Source: Lingula anatina (lineage: Eukaryota > Brachiopoda > Lingulata > Lingulida > Lingulidae). From it: DNA of 25,573 nucleotides. Location: the NCBI RefSeq assembly GCF_001039355.2, contig NW_019773676.1, forward strand, positions 36,579-62,151. The letters run 5' to 3'. The stretch's first letter is position 1, and each line of letters opens with the position of its first letter. A program made the position numbers and the translations under genes. Positions 1-11,085 of this stretch are shown here, piece after piece. The notes beneath the pieces are model-generated. The model saw only the letters and a program-made list of their open reading frames with translations, was not told where the DNA came from and did not search any database.

Positions 1-694
1 GAGATATTTTTGCACACCTTAACCTAAATAATACTATACATTGTCATTTTTAAAGTAAATTATAATTCAAACATATCATTAATAATCATAATCACTATAG
101 TTCTGTAATAAATAAATCTTGAATAATGAATGAAAAAACATTGTTTTTTAGATGACGGAGAGTTCATTATAACAAAATTATAAATAACCATGCAGTAACT
201 GTTTCAATTCAACTTGCATGCTGTCTACATACATGCAAACTCTGAAACAAAAATTATGTATACCCCATAGATATAGATGTACAATAAAAAGACAATTACA
301 TGTGCACAAACACAAACCCCTGTATATTGTTGATGCTTTTAAATAAAATTACATCATGAATAAAATCACCCAATGAGTTGAACCAGTTTGGAACACTTGT
401 GCTTTTTCCATATCACTAAGAAATGATACATCAGGCTCCTTGACAAGCTAATAATAATTAAAGGAATTAACAATGCAACAAGTACATCTACCAAATTAAC
501 AAAAGCTCATTTAAATGTCAGCTAAAAACACAACATCCCTTCCTTTGTTAAAGAGAAACTGTCCTTTCAAATATATGCTACAATTGACAGTTCAGTCTTT
601 AAATTGTCTTTTCAAACATTTGCAGAATAACATATGAACTCCAACCATAATTATTCTAACCACATTGAAAATTCTCAAATCTAATCAACTCATA
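1..694. other. AT-rich stretch, no gene seen
   Basis: The sequence is strongly AT-rich with only short open stretches. I see no protein motif, RNA gene or clear repeat. It may include the decayed 3' continuation of the minus-strand retroelement that begins just to its right, but nothing in the translation is recognisable. Confidence 0.6.
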
Positions 695-1125
695 TCAAAC
701 CCCATGTCCCTTTCACTACTACAAATTCCACATGGTCTCTTCCTTTGCCTGCCTTTAAGTCACATTCCAATGCTCCCTTCACTTTAAAGGTTTCTCAGAC
801 GTGTCTGAATTATACTGTTTGTTTTGTGGTCCTCCACAAGAGCCTGAGATGCATTTTTTTCTTGGATTGCAGCATTCCCCATGTGTTTTCATCAATGATA
901 TTACAATATGCGCCTGAATCTGGTAATACAGCTAGTACACTGAGATTAATGCCGCCTATCTCTATTTCCACCATGTATCAGTGTATATTGCATTGGTTAC
1001 CCCACACCAAATGTATATGCACTCCTGGATTATCATGTTCATAACTGTCATATACATGAATATTAGTTTCAGTTTTGCAGACTTGTTGCACATCCCATGT
1101 TTTCTCAGTCGGGGTGGTTTCTACT
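695..1125 (-). pseudogene. Ty3/gypsy-like retropepsin (aspartic protease) fragment
   Basis: On the minus strand a frame reading MVEIEIGGINLSVLAVLPDS leads into DSGAYCNIIDENTWGMLQSK. The DSGA motif (909-920) is the active-site signature of retroviral-type aspartic proteases, and the following CNIIDENTW is typical of the Pol proteases of Ty3/gypsy-like LTR retrotransposons. After in-frame stops, the same frame gives ETFKVKGALECDLKAGKG and VEFVVVKG, which matches the second half of such proteases. Upstream residues (EKTWDVQQVCKTETNIHVYD) fit the linker between the Gag zinc knuckle and the protease. At least three stops and one frameshift break the frame, and no reverse transcriptase or LTR is seen nearby. 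In a live element the enzyme would cleave the Gag-Pol polyprotein. Confidence 0.7.
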
Positions 1126-1264
1126 TCGTTTTTTCATGGCTGAACTCGTGGTGTTTAGACTGTTAAGACTGATGGCAGTATATATATATATATATATTGT
1201 ACAGACACATATTTGTCTGTAGGCTTCAAATAGCTGTCACCTGCGGTCTGTCGTCGCGGTCGGC

Positions 1265-1872
1265 ATGCATACTGTCTCAAGTTGAAATGCAAAAACTGAA
1301 TCCATGTTGAATCAACATCTTTAATTAATTATAAGTTACCTCCTGAATAGTCATTATGTTAACTTGAAATGCCAAAGTTGAATCAATGTTAAAACCTGAC
1401 CAGAAAAATGTTGGGAGGAATAATTGACTCGATGTTGAATCAAGGTGAAAAATTTACTCAAACATCAACATTCAAAAATGCAAGTTGAATAAGGTTGAAA
1501 TAATGTTGGTTTATCAACTCAATCTTACTTAAAAGTTGAATCAATGTTGACATGCCAACATTGAATTTGTTGTCGTTGAATCAAAGTTGAATTAATGTTG
1601 ACATGCCAACGTTGAATTTGTTGTCATTGAATCAAAGTTGAATCAGTATTGACATGCCAACATTGAATTTGTTGTTATTAAATCAAAGTTGAATCAATGT
1701 TGAAATGTCAACGTTGAATTTGTTGTCGTTGAATCAAAGTTGAATCAATGTTGAAATGCCAACGTTGAATTATGGTCGTTGAATCAAAGTTGATTCAACA
1801 CTTATCAACGTCTCAACATAACTTCAACATTGATTCAACATTGAATCAACGTTGTGTTCCTGCTGGGATGCT
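1265..1872. repeat. GTTGAATCAA-rich repeat block with 51-bp tandem repeat
   Basis: This 600-bp block is saturated with the words GTTGAATCAA, CAACGTTGAA and their complements, so it is rich in short inverted repeats. From 1556 to about 1795 it resolves into five tandem copies of a 51-bp unit beginning CAACATTGAATTTGTTGTCG, at 1556, 1607, 1658, 1709 and 1760. The block ends in TTCCTGCTGGGATG. Similar ends (GCCCGCTGGGAGC, GCTTGCTGGGTTG) close the related blocks at 13.5 kb and 14.6 kb, so this is probably the terminal or whole remnant of the same DNA-transposon family. Confidence 0.75.
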
Positions 1873-4106
1873 AGCCGAGGAAGCATTAAAGCAAATGCTG
1901 TCTATAAAGAAATAACTGTATTCTTCCAATTTATTGCCACCAACAAAGTATATTTTAACAATTTAATTGATCCATTCTTACCAAGACAAATGTTCAAAGA
2001 AAAAATATATAAATTTACAGTTTTGATATGAAAGACATTTGTGGATGGAATATGGATATTTTTTAAAGCACTCCTTTGTTCTTTAGTTAATTCCATTTTT
2101 TGGTTCTTTTTCCTAGCTGTTAGGAATCAACTGAAGTTGTAGAAGTGAATATTTTATTCATAGTGTATTTATTTTCTGAGCTGTGCATGATATATAATCC
2201 ACCGAGCTTAAACCAGTGAAACATATTGGGTCGAGAGTTTTGCACATAAATTCCCACTTTTAAGCAATGTCGTTGGTTACTAAAAAATGGCAAAAACTAA
2301 AAAAGTGTTATACCAAAAACACCAAAAATATATTTATTCTCATAAACTTATAGTACTTTTAGCATTACCATGTCACCCACAGAAAAAAAGTGGTTTGAAA
2401 AAGAAATAAAGAAAAAGATGCAGTTGATAAAAGGGAGTTTAAATAAATCTCAATTATGGAATATATTACAAACATACATACTTATTTACACACACACACA
2501 CATTTATATAGGAGATTCATATTACACATTGAATACATTGTAAACAACTCCGAGAAATATAATAAATTCTATTTTACCACCAAAATGGTGGTTATTGCAA
2601 TTATTCCGGAATCTGTGCTTGCCACTTAACCATGTGACCTTCACAGATGACTAACCACTGATAATCTCTTGAGAGTTGAGGGAAACATTCGAACTTTTTT
2701 GTTCTCTTGGGAAGAGTACTTTTTCGTGTAAATAAAAAAATTATATAAATATTTGGTCAACATTTTATCATCTAATGTGATCTTTTTCTTAAAATAAAAT
2801 TCATTCACACTTGTCTTCACTAGTACACAGTACATCATTTAAAATGAGATAAGAGGAGAGCCTCATCTTTTAATTAACATTTTACAACAATCAATAGGTT
2901 AATCATTTTAAGTAACTGTTGCATATATATTGATTTCTCTTAGATAAACTGCATAAGGTGTGTTAACTGCAGGTAAAAAAGAGACCTTGGGTTTGGAAGT
3001 GGAAAAAAAAATGTTGCGAATCACCCAAATTTAATTTTATTTTAAATGGCAATTAAACTGTATTCCAGTATATCAATTTTTTTCATAAAATTAACTTAGA
3101 GGGCTCTGGCATAACTTAAGATTGACTGTCCCTTTTACTTCACTTGCAGTGTTTTGTTCAGATCTTAAAATGTTTTTTTCCCCACAATAATATTAAAATA
3201 AGGACATAAATACAGTAAAGTATTATACCCTTAATTCAGATGCCAGTGCACATGACTCTCTAACAAGTCCATCACCCAGACACCATTTTCAAAGAAATAC
3301 CAACAGCATCCAATCTGCACCTCATAGAAATAGTAATAATAAAAAATGTATAAAAATGTAATGGAACCCCCACAGTTAATGCAAAAAGTTTGGTCCCATA
3401 TTCTTTATATATAATATTTGATGTAAGTATATGACAGTATATAATAGTAACATTATTTCCAGGATTTGGTAGTAGTGGTCTCTTACAGAATTACACTGGA
3501 TCCATTTTGTTTTTGCATTAAATAAAGACATGTCACAGTTAAAATCACTGGACCAGTTAAGATTCCCTCTGGCACTTGTATAATTGAAAGAAACTGTCAC
3601 AAGTGTTGCATTATGACAAAATTAACCTGCTCTTATGCCCCTAGGTATTATTAGCCTATTTTGCCTTTTGTCTGCAACAACTGAAAATCAAGAAAAAGAT
3701 ACTATTAGTTATGAGCATTAAACATCAAACCAAAGGGACAACACGGTGACATTTACAGACAGACAGGTGAGAAAATATGACTCCATCTATTTTGGAAGCT
3801 ACAAGAGTCTAGGAATTTTAAGTGTCAAAAACTGTGAGATCCTTTTAAAAGGCTTTCTCTGGGCATAGTAAACTTTTAAGCAATCAAATGAATTAAATTC
3901 ATAAATTTAAATATTAGTGCATGTCTTGAAAATAAATATGAATACATGTTACGTTAGAATTAATACAAGCTAGAATTACATTTTTTGTATTTTAAATCTA
4001 ACATCCAACTCCTACTTATAAATAAATATCATAATTCTCATCATCTTTTTAACAAAAATAAATTCCATATTCATACCAATATTTCTTAAAACCAGAATGG
4101 CCACAT
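1873..4106. other. AT-rich stretch, mostly without recognisable content
   Basis: About 2.2 kb of AT-rich sequence with a short (CA)n run near 2490. The only gene-like item is one weak exon candidate, listed separately. Other open stretches have low-complexity, AT-driven composition and no motif. I see no RNA gene or transposon ends. Confidence 0.5.
2019..2112 (-). CDS. Weak candidate internal exon, unknown gene
   Basis: On the minus strand a polypyrimidine-poor but valid acceptor (CCTAACAGCTAG) is followed by an open 94-bp stretch and a GTAAAT donor. The stretch contains MELTKEQRSALKNIHIPSTN and then VFHIKT. The amino-acid composition is balanced and unlike the surrounding AT-driven frames. 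I do not recognise the sequence. It could be an exon of the same minus-strand gene as the exons at 4.1 and 4.6 kb only if the stop in the 4.1 kb exon is not terminal, so it may belong to a different gene or be chance. Confidence 0.22.
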
Positions 4107-4181
4107 TTAGCCTATTATAAAGTCTGGCTGGCAGTTCTTTGGTGTTTTGTCCAATCCATATTCCAACAGGTGCTCCACTGC
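4107..4181 (-). CDS. Candidate terminal coding exon, unknown gene
   Basis: On the minus strand a good acceptor (TTTTTATTCAG) precedes an exon read in phase 0 as AVEHLLEYGLDKTPKNCQPD then FIIG and a stop (TAA at 4107-4109). The phase matches the upstream candidate exon at 4605-4702, which ends on a complete codon. An alternative frame (SGAPVGIWIGQNTKELPARL) also stays open and ends at a possible GTATGA donor, so the frame is not certain. I do not recognise the protein. If real, this is the last coding exon, and the 3' UTR lies to the left. Confidence 0.38.
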   Translation of the reverse strand, partial: AVEHLLEYGLDKTPKNCQPDFIIG

Positions 4182-4604
4182 CTGAATAAAAATTAATAAT
4201 GATAACAAAATTTCTATTAATATACCAGGAAAAAAGGAAAATGCCTACACAATGGTTTAATGTATATATACAAGTATGTCTATACAAAGTTAATTTTGAT
4301 GTTCAATAATATATGGGTAACTGTCTGTGCTGTAAATGTAAATAATAAATGTAAAATGTAAATGTAAAATGTTAATAAATTCACATTGGGTGTTTATATT
4401 TTTGCTCTGTGTTTATATTGTGTACGTATGGTCTGGTCATATTGAATAATGTTTAACCCTTGCTTGGGAGCTAAGTAATAAAATTTAAGTCTAAAAATTA
4501 TTTTCATTGGCCTATAGTACAAATGTTTCTCTTGGGGACTCTTTAGAGGTGTACAAGTTTAGAACTTATACTGAAATGTGTGCTTCCTAGGTAACATAAC
4601 TCAC

Positions 4605-4702
4605 ATGTATACACCACAGCCGACAAGTGTAGCCATCTAGTTGTTTTTCATGGTCAATGGTGACAAACTGGCACCCGATTTTCTTTACTTCTGGAGAAGT
4701 TG
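4605..4702 (-). CDS. Candidate internal coding exon, unknown gene
   Basis: A 98-bp minus-strand segment is bounded by a strong acceptor (TTCTTGTAATGTGTTTTCAG) and a consensus donor (CAT|GTGAGT). Only one of its three frames is open. It reads TSPEVKKIGCQFVTIDHEKQ followed by LDGYTCRLWCIH and ends on a codon boundary, which fits the phase of the next candidate exon at 4181. GC content is higher than in the flanks. The mix of cysteine, tryptophan and charged residues looks like a folded domain, but I cannot assign a family. Upstream exons are not found, perhaps because transposons fill the next kilobases. Confidence 0.45.
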
Positions 4703-4800
4703 CTGAAAACACATTACAAGAAAAATTATACCTCTCAACCCAATCATAATATTGAATTGTCTGCACCTTGCACATATAATAAACATAGTTTATATAAACG

Positions 4801-4944
4801 CAGGGGCAGATTAAAGATATAGACCGTCTTCAGCTTACATTGGTGGGTATCTAATGTTTTTCTGTTGGAAGACGGTCAAAAATGGAAGATGGATCGACAA
4901 AGATAATTTGGAAGACTCAGAAAATATCTCTGGATCTGCCCCCG
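4801..4944. mobile_element. hAT-like MITE (CAGGGGCAGAT ends)
   Basis: A 144-bp element begins CAGGGGCAGATTAAAGA and ends TCTCTGGATCTGCCCCCG, an imperfect terminal inverted repeat. CAGGGGC-type ends are common in hAT transposons. A second inverted pair inside (GACCGTCTTC near 4824 and GAAGACGGTC near 4870) would make it fold further. The flanks TATAAACG and CGTAAACC resemble a decayed 8-bp target duplication sharing TAAAC. It has no coding capacity. Confidence 0.6.
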
Positions 4945-5118
4945 TAAACCTATTATTAATATAATACAATATATTGACATTTTTCTTACATGACAAGGCT
5001 TTTTAAATATTCAACTACCCCCAGTTTCTTGTGATAATGTCCTATTCTTGGCCAGTCTCTCAAAGGGAATTGACATAGGTGAATTTACCCTCCTTTATTA
5101 TCAGAATATATATATATA

Positions 5119-5157
5119 TATTCATGTAATTGCTTTATTATTGTGTGCTTCTCCTCA

Positions 5158-5213
<56 letters not shown>

Positions 5214-5252
5214 TGAGGAGAAGCACACAATAATAAAGCAATTACATGAATA
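5119..5252. repeat. Perfect 134-bp palindrome with (TA)25 core
   Basis: Arms 5119-5160 and 5211-5252 are exact reverse complements (TATTCATGTAATTGCTTTAT... against its complement, 42 bp). The 50 bp between them is pure TA, itself self-complementary. The whole is therefore an uninterrupted palindrome able to extrude as a cruciform or hairpin. A shorter TA run at about 5107-5120 borders the left side. Confidence 0.95.
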
Positions 5253-5314
5253 AAGTAAGGGCGCAACTTACGGTATGTGCAGACTTATCGTAACATTATT
5301 TTAAAATTATTATT

Positions 5315-5893
5315 TTTTTATCTGATGAGTGTCGATTTGGTCTGACCTCCGATGACAGACGGATACGAAGCTGGCGAACTGCTGTTAAAGCATTTGAACC
5401 ACATGCACTGAATTTTCGAACTCGGAGCACCATATTCATCTTGGTGTGGGGCTGCATCCACATCCATGGAGTGGGTGAATTAGTAGCGGTTGATGGGAAC
5501 ATCAATCACCAGAAATATATAGATGTATTGTAGTCAGGCTTGCTACCATCTATTACTAACATGTTTGGTGACAGGAATTATCCATTTGTTCACGAGGATG
5601 ACAATGCTCCTTGTCACAGGCCCAGAGCAGTTGATGATTGGTTTGACCAACAGGACACTCGCGGGGTGATGTGATCTGCCCAGAGTCCGGATGCAAACAT
5701 AATAGAGAATGTGTGGAATGATATGTCAAAACTTTTTACAAATGCACGTTCAACCAGCAGACAAACTCTAATAGTTTCAGTGCTTCATGCTTTGGCCAGC
5801 ATAAGCCCTAAACGCATCAGACAATTATATGAACTCTTGCCTTGTAGACTGGCAGCTACAATTAGGTCACGTGACAATGCCACTAAGTACTAA
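5315..5893 (+). pseudogene. Tc1/mariner (DD34E) transposase, 5'-truncated
   Basis: One frame reads through the catalytic domain of a Tc1-family transposase. The landmarks in order are SDECRFGLTSDDRRIRSW (first catalytic D), FILVWGCIHIHGVGELVAVD, EDDNAPCHRPRAVDDWFDQQ (second D) and AQSPDANIIENVWNDM (catalytic E), ending IRSRDNATKY and a TAA stop. Exactly 34 codons separate the second D and the E, the Tc1 spacing. Two in-frame stops (TAG near 5532, TGA near 5671) inactivate it, and the N-terminal paired-type DNA-binding half is missing. The transposase would cut and paste its element at TA sites. A 34-bp T tract follows the gene at 5958-5991. Confidence 0.92.
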
Positions 5894-5955
5894 TTTTGGA
5901 CTTGAAACTGTTTATCTTGGTAGAATGTATATTTTGTTCTCGTATATTTTGTTCT

Positions 5956-5992
<37 letters not shown>

Positions 5993-6509
5993 TGAATTTT
6001 GATGTAAATAAAATTGTACGAGGAGCATATCATTCCACAGTCATTTAACTTCCCCAGAGTATTGGTTTAGTAGCCTGGGTGACACTTCTATTGTCCAGTG
6101 TGTGTAGAAAGTATTTCACGGGCATTTACTGCAGAGTCCAATACAAGTGGTACATTTATGAGAAGAAAGACAACTATACATTGATATATTGATAAGTTGA
6201 CTTGATAGATCCGTTTATCGGAGTCTAAAAAATAAGAATAAGGGGCGATCACTCTTGCCCTAGAAGTTTTTTTTTTTTCATAAGAGTCCAGTATGATCAG
6301 CTATCATCACATTTTCTATCGAAGCTTTCTATTTTGGAATTAAGAAATATAACAGTGGCATGTTTACAAAATAAACATTGTACAAAACAAGTGCGTCACC
6401 CAAGTCACGAAGTGAATCAATTGTTCACTTTTGTGTGGAATGACACAGGCCTGTTTTCATTATTATACGATTGTCGTTCAATGCGAACGAAAGCTTTGTA
6501 TAAAGCCTG
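5894..6509. other. Poly(T) tract and non-coding stretch
   Basis: A 34-T run occupies 5958-5991. It is followed by AATAAA-containing sequence that could be the tail of the Tc1 element. The rest up to 6509 shows no motif, gene or clear repeat apart from a short T run near 6268. Confidence 0.5.
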
Positions 6510-7814
6510 GGTCACACTGCGCTTGCAACCTTTTGGCAACCTCTTTGCAACCTCAGTCGGAAAGAGTTTGCCGTAGGTTTTAAAGTGGTCGCATAAGGTT
6601 GCTAACAGGTGGCCTGCGATCGTTGACATATGCAGGCCATATTTTGTGCACCGACAACCAGTGCGACCAAAGACGAAAAATATCGGTATCCTAAAGGTTG
6701 CTTATCGGTCTCTACTTGGTTGCCTGTAAGTTGCTATAACCAGTAGCATACCATTTGCAACTGCACGGTCGATTGACAGTATTTAGTCGACTGGTCGTTT
6801 ACAAGTTTTTTACCAGTCGCAAGTAGTCGGCAGCAGGTCATTAGCAGGTTGCAGTTGTAACTGCATGGTCGATTGACGCTCTTTAGTCTCTTGGTCGCTA
6901 GAAGGTTTTTTTTTACCGATCGCAGGCATTCGAAAATATTCGAAGGTTGCAAGCGACTGCATAAAAATAGGCGTAGGATCGTGGTCTATTTGGACAAAGA
7001 CTTTATTCATTACTTCTAAATGTCAAGATCATAAATCATAATATTTCAGAAAAATAAAACATAAATTGCATTTGTTGGCAAGATTTTATACTAAGTGCCA
7101 AGGCTTTCATAAACCACGTATTTCAAACTTACGAAACCAAAAAATTAATGTGAAGCTAAAAGCAATGAACGATTTTTAACACTACGTTTATTTATTAAAT
7201 CATTTTACAAAAATCATAGATCTAGGTAAAATGCCGAAAATCTTAATTATATATCGCTGTATGTCATTTAAAATTTGCAAAGCCACATTATCAAAGTAAA
7301 CAATGAAACAAAAACATGAATACAGAGAAAATAAAAACAATTTAATCAGCAATGTATAATTGATATTTAATATCATAATTTCGACCATCAAAATTATCCA
7401 CAAATAATTGAACAGATCGTTAAATAATCTTAAATAAAATAGTTTCAACACAAACAATTTAACATCTTTCCAGTGCTTGGCATCCTCACTACAAAGATGA
7501 CAGTGTAAAAAGTAAACGATTCGCACGACCTGTTTCGATTTAATTACGTTGTATTGGAAGAGGCAAACGCCTGAGGTTAAAAAGACAAAGAGAAAACCAC
7601 ACATTCAGTTGCAAATCGGTTGCAAAGCTTACCACAAGTAAGTTATACGGTCGCCAAGAGGTTATCGGTGCTGCACCGTAAACCGGCGCGACCGGTTCTT
7701 ACACCAGCGTTCTTTTGGAAACCACTTTGCGGCGAGTTGTTGCAACCGGTCGCCGAACTTTTTCCAACCGGTGACAGTTGCAAGTCGCAAAGAGGATTTT
7801 TGTTAAGTGTGACC
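6510..7814. mobile_element. DNA element with GGTCACAC ends and long divergent inverted arms
   Basis: The left end GGTCACACTGCGCTTGCAACC (6510) is mirrored by GTGTGACC at 7807-7814. Both ends lead inward into GC-richer arms full of TTGCAACC / GGTTGCAA and CGGTCG words (left about 6510-6960, right about 7604-7814). Aligned in reverse, the arms share patches such as CGGAAAGAGTT. Inside the left arm a roughly 99-bp unit starting AACTGCACGGTCGATTGAC is tandemly repeated (about 6759 and 6858). The middle (6960-7600) is AT-rich with no recognisable protein. This is most likely a non-autonomous DNA transposon. The superfamily is not assigned and no clean target duplication was seen. Confidence 0.55.
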
Positions 7815-8384
7815 GTAACCGCACACGCCTTGCGACCTCAAAGAGACCAAGTATTTGAACAAGAAAATATTAAAGAGTATTATAACATTAATAAGGATTA
7901 AAACGAATGCAAATGTATGTTTTAATTACAGTACTGGTTTCGTTTGGAGAGGGTGTAGTCTTGTCAAGACTATTGATAGAACCATGATGGTAATTAATCA
8001 ACTTTTTTTGCGAAAAAAAGTTCTCGAAATAAAAATTTTATCCTCGTGACGTAATTTGACCCTGCTCAGTCATGCGTGAAAAGACACGACAATCCATGGT
8101 GTGCACTGAAGCATGACTTCCCTACAAACCTATATTTACATTAACATTTGTTACATGAAATAAAAATTTAAAATTCTGGGTATTTTTCTAAGTGTTCACT
8201 TTTATTATACACCCTGTATTGTCCCATTTATAACAAGAAAGAAGGCAACAAAGAATATCGGTTCTTCGGTATTGGCAAAACAAGAGCGCTTTTATTATAT
8301 AACCCCACTATCGTTGACTTTTATTCAATGAAATGTTATATTTTTCTAAAGTACATTTACACATATCATGCATGCACATTTTAC

Positions 8385-8420
<36 letters not shown>

Positions 8421-9787
8421 TGAAAAAAGCGGTATGACATTATGGAAATATTGCCTTTATCAATACAGTGATTTCTTCCATGTTAATTTTACCTGAACAA
8501 TTAATCTGAAAGAACCAAGATGGTCTTTTTTTCACCAACAACAGCTTGATTTCACTAATAAATACAAATTATTTGTTAAAAATATCTTTCTGGGCTCAAA
8601 TACAAAGGCTTATTATCCAAAAACAAATAACAGTTTAAAGTTATTGTTGGGCAATTTAAATAAAAATATTTTTTTCAATGTGCAAAACGTTACTTTAGAA
8701 CTGTAGTGCACCCTTTGCAGGGACATTTAACGCTCTTGTGAAGCTGCAATAAAATGTTTATTTTCAACATGCCTGCGGTTACTTGAACTTTGAGGAATGT
8801 TATTAAATACTCCTAGTTTGCTAAAAATAATAAATATATTGCATTCTTTTCAGTAGAAACTCATGAGTCGCGTGTGGCACTTAATCTTAGATGACACGTT
8901 TTTTGGACGCAAAATCTAGCACTGTGGACAACACAGGCATTTAGTTAAATCCCAACCTGTGCTGCTGATATTATCAGATCCTGGCTCCTTTGTCCGTCGA
9001 TCTTGACGTAGACCGTTGATTGTAAATCAATTCTGCTTTGTTTCTCAACTCAGTGTTGCAAAATGCTGCAATGGTTGATTGTTCAACACAAATCGAATTT
9101 CGATTACACTTTTTGTTACTATAAGGGTGCACGCCTATCGGTGCTGAATATTTTATTACTGTAAATATTGCAAATATCAATTAGTTATTGATTGTCCCTG
9201 GTCAATAGAATTTCATTTGGCAGAAATAATGTTTTTTCAATAAATCGGTATTTTGTGGCATATATATGTATGTCTCGAAGTATTCTTAGAGGTAACCTGT
9301 TATGAATTGAATTTGGATGGAAAAAGACAAATTTGGTGTCGGCTGCTGAAGTAAGTGAATTAGTTATTATAACGTTACTTTAATGGCGATTTAGGGAGAT
9401 TTAGGGAGATTTAGGAAAATGTATTAAATGATTTTAACAAGAAAAACATGTACAAATGAAGATATTGATAGAAAGGCAGATGAGATATGTGCAGGTGTTA
9501 AACTTTTTACAGACTCACTGACATTTTCTTTGTCTAACATATGCTGTGCAAGTGTAGCACCCTGGACTGACCAAGTGCCAAGCTGAAAAAAATTGAACAG
9601 TCCATAAAAGAACGTTTTAGATATTGCATCCTAATAGCTCATATCAAATCGTCACAGAAAACAAACTCTGTTCCCTTACAAACCAGTCGCCGAGATTTAT
9701 ACCTTAAAATACTAACAAGCATGTGTAAAGAAAAACATAATATTTTAGTGCCAACTGAATTCTTTTCTGGTTTTGAAATATTTTATG
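7815..9787. other. AT-rich stretch with (AAT)n microsatellite
   Basis: No recognisable gene. A (AAT)n microsatellite spans 8385-8419, and a short triple repeat of GATTTAGGGA lies near 9389-9415. An open but start-less stretch near 9580-9790 (KLKKIEQSIKERFRYCILIA and onward) has protein-like composition. I cannot assign it. It may be an upstream piece of the LINE that follows, or a separate exon. Confidence 0.5.
8385..8419. repeat. (AAT)n microsatellite
   Basis: About 11 uninterrupted copies of the trinucleotide AAT/TAA. Confidence 0.95.
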
Positions 9788-9875
9788 TACAAATTAATTG
9801 AAACCGGGCATCCCGACCCTCGTGACATGCCGGGAATTTAAAATACCTAGTGGGACTAATAACACAAATATTCGA

Positions 9876-11085
9876 TTTGGTAATGAACGCATCTGAAACC
9901 CTGATGCGTGGAACTTGGGTATAATACTGTCGTTGTATAAAGCTGGAGAACGAACTGACCCTTCAAATGACAGAATTCTTTGCATCACCGGTTGTCTTGG
10001 AAAGCACTTTAACTGTATATTTACTAACAGATTTACATTATTTTCAAAATCCAATCAGAAATTAAGTAAGGAACAAGCAGGGTTCACACCTGGTTACCGC
10101 ACGACTGACCATAGGTTCACATTAAAGTCAATTATATTAAACAAATATGTTAATCAAAACAAACGTATATTTGCCTGTTTTGTCGACCTGCAAAAATCTT
10201 TTGACACAGTCTGGCATAGGGGTCTAATGCTGAAATTGAAAAATTGAAAATAGGTTTCAGAGGCAAAATATGCATGATAAGGTACATGTCAGCAATACCA
10301 GACTGGTTGTGTCAGTTAATTGTGGTTATACCCAAACGATCCTATCTAAAATAGGGATAAGACAACCTTAGCTTGCTCCTATTCAACATTTTCATAGATG
10401 ACTTAAAAAGTGAACTCTGCACAAACAATAGTGCCAAGGAAGTTGAAGGGTTAAAACACATTTTATATGCGGATGACCAAGTACTGCTCTCACAGAGAAA
10501 AGATTGATTACATTCTCTTCTAAACAGACTACTGTAAGCAATGGAAACTAAAATTAAATGAAAACAAATTCAACAAGTCTGGCAGAATTGAGCCGCACAC
10601 TTAAATAGCAAATCAATAAAAACAGTCAAGCAATTCTTACAAATACAGGTTCATTAAAGCATTCAATGGAAAATTTCAAGCAAAAAGCCATGACAGCCAT
10701 GTTTACTCTAAAAGGAATGCTAGCATCACAAGAAATTTCCGTACCCATACTTATAATGAATCTTTTCGACAAGATGATTAAACCCATCCTTTTATATGGG
10801 TGTGAAATCAGGACTCAAGAAATCTCCACAGAGAAAAGAAAGCCATTGAATAAAATAGATAAACTGTCCATTAAACAAATACACTTAAAATGTGTAAATG
10901 GGCACTTGGTGTGAGAAGGTCAGCCAGCAATAATGCCTGCCGTGCAGAACGTGGGCTCTCTCATTGTACTTGGACATTGTAGAAAAAAAGTATCAAGGCT
11001 GAATAACCTCCCAGAGCAATGAATCGTCAAGCAAGCATACAACAGGGAACAAACTTGCAGAGTCTAACAATGACACAACCTTGCA
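9876..11085 (+). pseudogene. Non-LTR retrotransposon (LINE) reverse transcriptase remnant
   Basis: The plus strand carries the reverse transcriptase of a LINE in broken pieces. An open stretch at 9915-10247 contains LSLYKAGERTDPSND, then KLSKEQAGFTPGYRTTDH (fingers), then RIFACFVDLQKSFDTVWHRG, which holds the first catalytic aspartate. Later pieces give LLFNIFIDDLK and ILYADDQVLLSQ, the YADD core of the active site near 10468. The thumb and C-terminal part follow, including ILLYGCEI at 10786-10809 and RLNNLPEQ with VKQAYNREQT near 11000-11060. Multiple stops and frameshifts separate these blocks, and no endonuclease domain or poly(A)/short-repeat tail is clear. In a live LINE the enzyme copies its RNA into nicked genomic DNA. 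Confidence 0.9.

Noticed and set aside
745-1044. 99-codon plus-strand open frame
   Set aside because: It is the complement of the retropepsin fragment on the minus strand.
1556-1800. CRISPR-like array
   Set aside because: The 51-bp units are contiguous tandem repeats without unique spacers, and the genome is eukaryotic.
6334-6629. Overlapping open frames on both strands
   Set aside because: They cross the left arm of the GGTCACAC element and show no motif.
7200-7604. 134-codon minus-strand open frame
   Set aside because: AT-driven, rich in F, L, I and Y, no motif, inside the AT-rich core of a DNA element. It might be a relic but cannot be supported.
9794-10054. 86-codon minus-strand open frame
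   Set aside because: It is antisense to the LINE reverse transcriptase, which has clear motifs on the plus strand.
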